Below, piece after piece: positions 20,923-25,081 of a stretch of DNA of 25,081 nt. The notes below the pieces were generated by a model. The model did no database searches and was not told the origin of the DNA. It worked only from the letters and a program-made list of their open reading frames with translations. Location: positions 1 through 25,081 of the forward strand of contig JAQGMN010000352.1 in NCBI GenBank assembly GCA_028292345.1. Direction: 5' to 3'. Position 1 is the first letter of the stretch. Each line of letters opens with the position of its first letter. Origin of the DNA: Polaromonas sp. (lineage in GTDB: Bacteria > Pseudomonadota > Gammaproteobacteria > Burkholderiales > Burkholderiaceae_C). A program made the translations under genes and the position numbers.

Positions 20923-22026
20923 ATGCCGACCTGCCATCAGTGGAACAGTCATCAATTCGTTTCTCAAATTCAAACCTGGGCGCGGGAGCTTGGATTTTCG
21001 CAGACCGGTATCGCGGGTGTCGATTTGTCGTCGGCGGAACCGGGATTATCGGCCTGGCTGGCCGCAGGTTTTCATGGCGACATGCATTACATGCAATCGC
21101 ACGGAATGAAAAGGGCCCGGCCCGCCGAACTCGTTCCCGGCACAGTCAGCGTGATCACCGCGCGAATGGATTACTTGCCGGTTTCCACCCCCAGCCAGCC
21201 CGGCGAATGGCAGGCGATGGAACTGAGCCGGCTGCAGCGGCCGTCCGAAGGCATTGTCTCGGTCTATGCCCGGGGCCGCGACTACCACAAGGTGCTGCGC
21301 GCCCGGCTGCAAAAACTGGCCGAGCGCATCAGCGCCCATGTCGGGCCGTTCGGCCACCGGGCCTTCACCGACTCGGCGCCGGTGCTGGAGGCCGAACTGG
21401 CGGCCCGCAGCGGCCAGGGCTGGCGCGGCAAGCACACGCTGGTGCTGAACCGCGAGGCGGGCTCGATGTTCTTTCTCGGCGAGATCTATGTGGACATTGC
21501 CCTGCCGCCGAGCGAGCCGGTCACGGCGCACTGCGGCAGCTGCCAGGCCTGCATCGACATCTGCCCGACGCAGGCCATCGTGGCGCCGGGCAAGCTCGAT
21601 GCGCGGCGTTGCATTTCTTACCTGACGATAGAGCATGCCGGGCCGATTCCGTTGGAACTGCGCCACTTGATCGGCAACCGCATCTATGGCTGCGACGACT
21701 GCCAGCTGGCCTGTCCGTGGAACAAGTTTGCGCGGCGCAGCAGCCTGAGCGATTTCGACGAACGCCAGGGCCTGAGCGGCCAGCAACTCGCCACGCTGTT
21801 CGGCTGGAGCGAGGAAGACTTCCTGCGGCTGACCGAAGGCAGCCCGATCCGCCGCATCGGCCATGAGCGCTGGCTGCGCAACATTGCGGTGGCGATGGGC
21901 AATGCCTTGCGCGGCGGCATGGCGGACTCGGCGCAGGAAGCCGGCCTGCGCGCCAGCCTGCAGGGCCGCGCCGATCACCCCAGCAGCATGGTTCGCGAGC
22001 AGGTGGCCTGGGCGCTGGGCCAATAG
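20923..22026 (+). CDS. queG: Epoxyqueuosine reductase
   Basis: This 367-residue, cobalamin-dependent iron-sulfur enzyme reduces epoxyqueuosine to queuosine at tRNA position 34, the last step of the pathway. The N-terminal WARELGFSQTGIAGVDL and DYHKVLRARLQKLAE are typical. Two 4Fe-4S clusters are marked by CGSCQACIDICP (from residue 204) and CDDCQLACPW (from residue 257), followed by a HEAT-like C-terminal segment ending VREQVAWALGQ. ATG 20923 is the only plausible start; it is leaderless and 18 bp from the divergent tsaE start. Together with tsaE and miaA it makes three anticodon-loop modification genes in this window. The 3' side ends in a dispersed repeat. Confidence 0.95.
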   Translation: MPTCHQWNSHQFVSQIQTWARELGFSQTGIAGVDLSSAEPGLSAWLAAGFHGDMHYMQSHGMKRARPAELVPGTVSVITARMDYLPVSTPSQPGEWQAMELSRLQRPSEGIVSVYARGRDYHKVLRARLQKLAERISAHVGPFGHRAFTDSAPVLEAELAARSGQGWRGKHTLVLNREAGSMFFLGEIYVDIALPPSEPVTAHCGSCQACIDICPTQAIVAPGKLDARRCISYLTIEHAGPIPLELRHLIGNRIYGCDDCQLACPWNKFARRSSLSDFDERQGLSGQQLATLFGWSEEDFLRLTEGSPIRRIGHERWLRNIAVAMGNALRGGMADSAQEAGLRASLQGRADHPSSMVREQVAWALGQ

Positions 22027-22050
22027 GCTGCGCAAGGGTGTATTTACGAT

Positions 22051-22109
22051 GAAAAGCGGCTTTTGCGCATGCTGCAAAAGCCTGAGCAGCTATTAAATAA
22101 ATAGCATGC
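22051..22109 (-). repeat. Dispersed repeat with hairpins between queG and AEC gene
   Basis: Read on the minus strand it contains TGCTATT...AATAGCTGCT, then TGCGCAAAAGCC, the same blocks as the copies in mutL and the permease gene. It holds two inverted repeats: GGCTTTTGC/GCAAAAGCC (22058-22066 and 22074-22082) and GCTATT/AATAGC (22089-22094 and 22100-22105). Lying between convergent genes, it may act as a two-way terminator. It is the only non-coding copy here. Confidence 0.6.
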
Positions 22110-22130
22110 AGTTGCCGGTGCCGGCGGCTT

Positions 22131-23036
22131 TCAGTTCAGCAGGCCGAGCGCGAACGGCAGGCTCACCATGCCCAGCAGCGTGGACAGCGTGACCAGTCCG
22201 GCTACATAGCCGCCGTTGTAGCCCATGCGCGCGGCCAGCACATAGGCGCTCGACGCCGTGGGCAGGCCCGAAAATGCCAGCAGGATGCTGCTTTGCACGG
22301 CATCCAGTCCGAAGACCCGGGCCAGCCCCAGCGCCGCCAGGGGCATCAGGACATGCTTGATCGCCAGCACGGACGCCGCCAGGGCCTTGGCCTGCGACAG
22401 GTGGCCCAGCTGCATGCCGGCGCCGGCGGCCATCAGGCCGAGCACGATGGCCGAGGCGCCGATGCGCGACAGCGTCGGCACCGACCAGGCGGGCAGGCTG
22501 AACCCCAGCAGGTTGGCCGCCAGGCCCAACGCCGTGGCCAGGATCAGCGGGTTGCGCGCCAGCTCGCGCAGAAAGCCGCTGCCCGCATGCCGGGCCATCG
22601 GCCACACCGCCGCCACATTGAGCAGCGGCACGCACACGCCGATCAGCACGGCGATGAGCTGCAGCCCCTGGCTGCCCGCCAGCCGCTCGGCCAGCGCCAG
22701 GCCGATGAAGGAGTTGAAGCGAAACGCCACCTGCGCGCTGGCGGCATGCTCGCGCAGGTCGATGTGCCGGCGCAGGCCGGGCAGGTAGGGCAGGCTGTAG
22801 GCCATGGCAATGCCGGCCACCCCCAGCGCCACGCCGGCGCCAATCAGGCTGGACGTCGCCGCCAGGTCGAGCGGGCTTTTGACGATCGACTGGAACAGCA
22901 GCAGCGGAAACAGAAAATAATAGACCAGGCTTTCCACCGGACCCCATACCGTGCGGTTGAGCGGGGTGTGGCGGCACAGCAGGTAGCCGCACAGGATGAG
23001 CGAAAAGTCGGGCAGAAGCAGCTGGGCGTAAATCAC
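22131..23036 (-). CDS. AEC-family transporter
   Basis: This 301-residue inner-membrane carrier of the auxin efflux carrier (AEC/Mem_trans) family is predicted to move small organic anions such as malate or malonate. About ten hydrophobic segments form the usual two five-helix halves. Family patterns seen are LPDFSLILCGYLL at the N-terminus, FRFNSFIGLALAERL near 105-120 and the C-terminal LLAFSGLPTASSAYVLA, with the conserved PTA motif. The start is GTG at 23036; no Shine-Dalgarno exists, but TATTCT lies 7 nt upstream. It is convergent with queG and divergent from the Bug-type protein gene, itself linked to carboxylates. The substrate cannot be read from sequence. Confidence 0.9.
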   Translation of the reverse strand: MIYAQLLLPDFSLILCGYLLCRHTPLNRTVWGPVESLVYYFLFPLLLFQSIVKSPLDLAATSSLIGAGVALGVAGIAMAYSLPYLPGLRRHIDLREHAASAQVAFRFNSFIGLALAERLAGSQGLQLIAVLIGVCVPLLNVAAVWPMARHAGSGFLRELARNPLILATALGLAANLLGFSLPAWSVPTLSRIGASAIVLGLMAAGAGMQLGHLSQAKALAASVLAIKHVLMPLAALGLARVFGLDAVQSSILLAFSGLPTASSAYVLAARMGYNGGYVAGLVTLSTLLGMVSLPFALGLLN

Positions 23037-23043
23037 GGGGCGA

Positions 23044-23049
23044 AGAATA
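23044..23049 (-). promoter_or_regulatory. Possible -10 element of AEC gene
   Basis: On the minus strand TATTCT ends 7 nt before the GTG start at 23036. There is no Shine-Dalgarno, so the message would be leaderless. Confidence 0.42.
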
Positions 23050-23149
23050 ACCGCAATGCATCGGGGTTAGCCCTTATGCGTAATCCACAGGTGGCGGTGC
23101 CCACGGCAGCGTTTACGATTCACGCTTGTCTTCTTCCAAGGAATTGATC

Positions 23150-24121
23150 ATGAAACGTCGCTGCCTGCTGGCTTTTTCCGCGCTGGCCCTGGGCGCCGCC
23201 TCCGGCGCCGCGCTGGCCCAGGGCTATCCGAACAAGGTGGTCAAGCTGCAGATTCCGTTCGCGCCGGGCGGCACGACCGACATCATCGGCCGCGTCATGG
23301 CCGATCCGCTGGGCAAGGCGCTGGGCCAGAGCGTCATCGTTGAAAACAAGGCTGGCGGCGGCGGCGTGATCGGCGCGACCGAAACCGCGCGCGCACTGCC
23401 CGACGGCTATTCGCTGGTCATTGCCACCGTGTCCACCACCGCCGCCAACCCGGCCATCAATCCGAAAATCCCCTACAACCCGCTGACCGACTTCACGCCG
23501 ATCATCAACATTGCCGCCACGCCCAACATCATCGCGGTGCATCCGAGCTTTCCGGCGCGCAACTACAAGGAGTTTGTCGCCGAGCTGAAGAAAAACCCCG
23601 GCAAGTACTCGTTCTCATCGTCAGGCACCGGCGGCATTGCGCATCTGCAGATGGAACTGTACAAAAGCCTGAGCGGCACCTTCATCACGCACATTCCCTA
23701 CCGCGGCTCCGGCCCGGCCCTGAACGACACCGTGGCCGGCCAGGTGCCCATCATTTTCGACAACCTGCCGTCCACCTTGCCCTTCGTGCTGCAAAAACGC
23801 CTGATTCCCATCGTCATCGCGGCGCCCGAGCGCCTGGCCGCGCTGCCCGATGTGCCGACCTTCAAGGAGGTCGGCCTAGAGCCGGTCAACCGCATGGCGT
23901 ATTACGGCATCGTCGGCCCCAAGGGGCTGCCCAGGGAGGTGGTCGACAAGGTCAACGCCGGCGTGAAGAAGTCGCTGGAAGACCCGGCCGTTCGCAAGCG
24001 CATCGAGGACACCGGCTCGCTGGTCGTCGCCAACACGCCCGAGCAGTTCGCCGCCCAGATCAAGGCCGAATACGACGTGTACAAAAAGGTCGTCGAAACC
24101 TCGAAGCTCAAGCTTGAGTAA
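23150..24121 (+). CDS. Bug/TctC-family periplasmic solute-binding protein
   Basis: This 323-residue exported receptor has a signal peptide (MKRRCLLAFSALALGAASGAALA, cleavage near residue 23) and the TctC/Bug domain opening QGYPNKVVKLQIPFAPGGTTDIIGRVMADPLGKALGQSVIVENKAGGGG. The conserved PFAPGG and GIAHLQMELYKS...THIPYRGSGPALNDTVAGQVP stretches are present. Such proteins bind carboxylates or aromatic acids and usually feed TctAB tripartite transporters; no TctA or TctB is nearby, which is normal for the greatly expanded orphan Bug set in Burkholderiales. AAGGAA at 23138-23143 is a good ribosome site for the ATG at 23150. Ligand unknown. Confidence 0.93.
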   Translation: MKRRCLLAFSALALGAASGAALAQGYPNKVVKLQIPFAPGGTTDIIGRVMADPLGKALGQSVIVENKAGGGGVIGATETARALPDGYSLVIATVSTTAANPAINPKIPYNPLTDFTPIINIAATPNIIAVHPSFPARNYKEFVAELKKNPGKYSFSSSGTGGIAHLQMELYKSLSGTFITHIPYRGSGPALNDTVAGQVPIIFDNLPSTLPFVLQKRLIPIVIAAPERLAALPDVPTFKEVGLEPVNRMAYYGIVGPKGLPREVVDKVNAGVKKSLEDPAVRKRIEDTGSLVVANTPEQFAAQIKAEYDVYKKVVETSKLKLE

Positions 24122-24194
24122 GCCCCTGCCAACGTCGCCGCCGCCGCAAGCTGGCGATGCGCCCGCTGACCCGCCCATTTCTGCGGCGCCCGGC

Positions 24195-25081
24195 ATGCAT
24201 CCGCAAAGCCAGTCGGCCATCGACGCGTTCATCGACGCCCTGTGGCTGGAAGACGGCCTGTCGCGCAACACGCTGGCGGCCTATCGGCGCGACCTGTCGC
24301 TGTATGCCGTCTGGCTCAATGCCGGCGAGCAGCGGCACCGCAAACTCGACGATTCGGATGAGGACGCCATCAAGGCCTATTTCGCGTTTCGCCATGCGGT
24401 GACCAAGGCCACCTCGGCGAACCGCTGCCTGACGGTGTTCAAACGCTACTTTCGCTGGGCGCTGCGCGAAAATCTGGTGGCCGCCGACCCCACGCTCAAG
24501 CTGGAGTCGGCCAAGCAGGCGCTGCGCGTTCCCAAGGTGATGTCAGAGGCGCAGGTCGAGGCCTTGCTGTCGGCGCCCGACGACGGCACGCCGCTCGGGC
24601 TGCGCGACCGCGCCATGCTGGAGACGATGTACGCCAGCGGCCTGCGCGTGAGCGAACTGGTCGGCCTCAAGACCTTCCACGTCGGCCTGAACGAGGGCGT
24701 GCTGCGGATCCTGGGCAAGGGCGGCACCGAGCGGCTGGTGCCGTTCGGCCAGGTGGCGCGCGAATGGATCGTCCTCTACATCGCCGAGGCGCGTCCGGCC
24801 ATCCTGGGCGGCCAGCAGACCGACGACCTGTTCGTCACCAGCCACGGCCACGGCATGAGCCGGGTGATGTTCTGGATGCTGGTGAAAAAATACGCGCTGC
24901 TGGCCGGCATCCATTCGCCGCTGTCGCCGCACACCCTGCGCCATGCCTTCGCCACGCACCTGCTGAACCACGGCGCCGACCTGCGCGCGGTGCAGATGCT
25001 GCTCGGCCATGCCGACATTTCCACCACCACCATCTACACCCATGTGGCGCGCGAGCGCCTCAAGTCGATTCATGCGGAGCA
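24195..25081 (+). CDS. xerD: Site-specific tyrosine recombinase XerD (partial)
   Basis: The first 295 residues of XerD are present; the 3' end lies beyond the window. With XerC it resolves chromosome dimers at dif. The SAM-like N-domain (about 5-95) is followed by the catalytic domain, with all active-site residues present: Arg151 in ASGLRVSEL, Lys175 in GKGGTER, His246 and Arg249 in HTLRH, His272 in LLGHADISTTTIYTH and the nucleophile Tyr281. The ending VARERLKSIHAE is typical of XerD. The ATG at 24195 was chosen by homology; an in-frame TTG at 24114, overlapping the previous gene's stop, would add 27 low-complexity Pro/Ala residues. This is a housekeeping recombinase, not a mobile-element integrase. 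Confidence 0.94.
   Translation, partial: MHPQSQSAIDAFIDALWLEDGLSRNTLAAYRRDLSLYAVWLNAGEQRHRKLDDSDEDAIKAYFAFRHAVTKATSANRCLTVFKRYFRWALRENLVAADPTLKLESAKQALRVPKVMSEAQVEALLSAPDDGTPLGLRDRAMLETMYASGLRVSELVGLKTFHVGLNEGVLRILGKGGTERLVPFGQVAREWIVLYIAEARPAILGGQQTDDLFVTSHGHGMSRVMFWMLVKKYALLAGIHSPLSPHTLRHAFATHLLNHGADLRAVQMLLGHADISTTTIYTHVARERLKSIHAE

Noticed and set aside
24195..25081. XerD as a possible integrase that moved the restriction-modification cassette
   Set aside because: It has all the hallmarks of housekeeping XerD, lies 11 kb away, and is in ordinary high-GC context.
1..25081. CRISPR array, tRNA, rRNA, riboswitch or insertion sequence
   Set aside because: No regularly spaced repeats, no cloverleaf or rRNA sequence, no recognisable aptamer and no transposase were found on either strand.

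Overview
The window reads as a chromosomal segment of a GC-rich betaproteobacterium. Gene content, codon choice and protein style fit the family Comamonadaceae, with Polaromonas or a close relative as my best guess from memory rather than from a search. There are 24 protein genes; the last one, xerD, runs off the right edge. I see no rRNA, tRNA, CRISPR array, transposase or phage gene.

Layout. 179-1867 is a two-gene phosphate unit (a PhoU-like DUF47 protein and a PiT transporter) behind a good Pho box. 1975-3385 holds a phosphatidylserine synthase, a DUF2784 membrane protein and a small secreted protein. 3479-7715, on the minus strand, is miaA followed by a LolD/MacB-like ATPase and an 858-residue FtsX-type permease, tightly coupled. 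7749-10117 (minus) holds a lipoprotein alpha/beta hydrolase and NADP glutamate dehydrogenase. 10312-10758 is a DUF3429 membrane protein. 10857-13326 is a type II restriction-modification pair of the PaeR7I/XhoI family with visibly lower GC. 13323-15251 is mutL (minus), then DUF378 (minus), dedA (plus), a long-chain acyl-CoA synthetase (plus), an OsmB-like glycine-zipper lipoprotein (minus), amiC-tsaE (minus), queG (plus), an AEC-family carrier (minus), a Bug/TctC solute-binding protein (plus) and xerD (plus, partial).

How it fits together. The minus-strand genes tsaE, amiC, mutL and miaA keep the order of the enterobacterial tsaE-amiB-mutL-miaA cluster but have been separated by inserted genes. 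Three tRNA-modification genes are present: miaA, tsaE and queG.

Main discoveries. (1) The restriction-modification pair sits between two direct copies of the 3' end of mutL. The left copy (10783-10831) is diverged but still reads as the MutL C-terminus followed by a stop codon. This is the footprint expected if the cassette inserted at the mutL 3' end with a target duplication or by 3'-end replacement, and no recombinase is present. (2) A dispersed repeat of about 60-70 bp occurs inside the mutL and permease coding sequences, in frame and read in the same frame, and once between queG and the AEC gene; a weaker relative lies in miaA. (3) Seven genes have a -10-like hexamer only 6-9 nt before the start codon and no Shine-Dalgarno sequence, which suggests widespread leaderless transcription.
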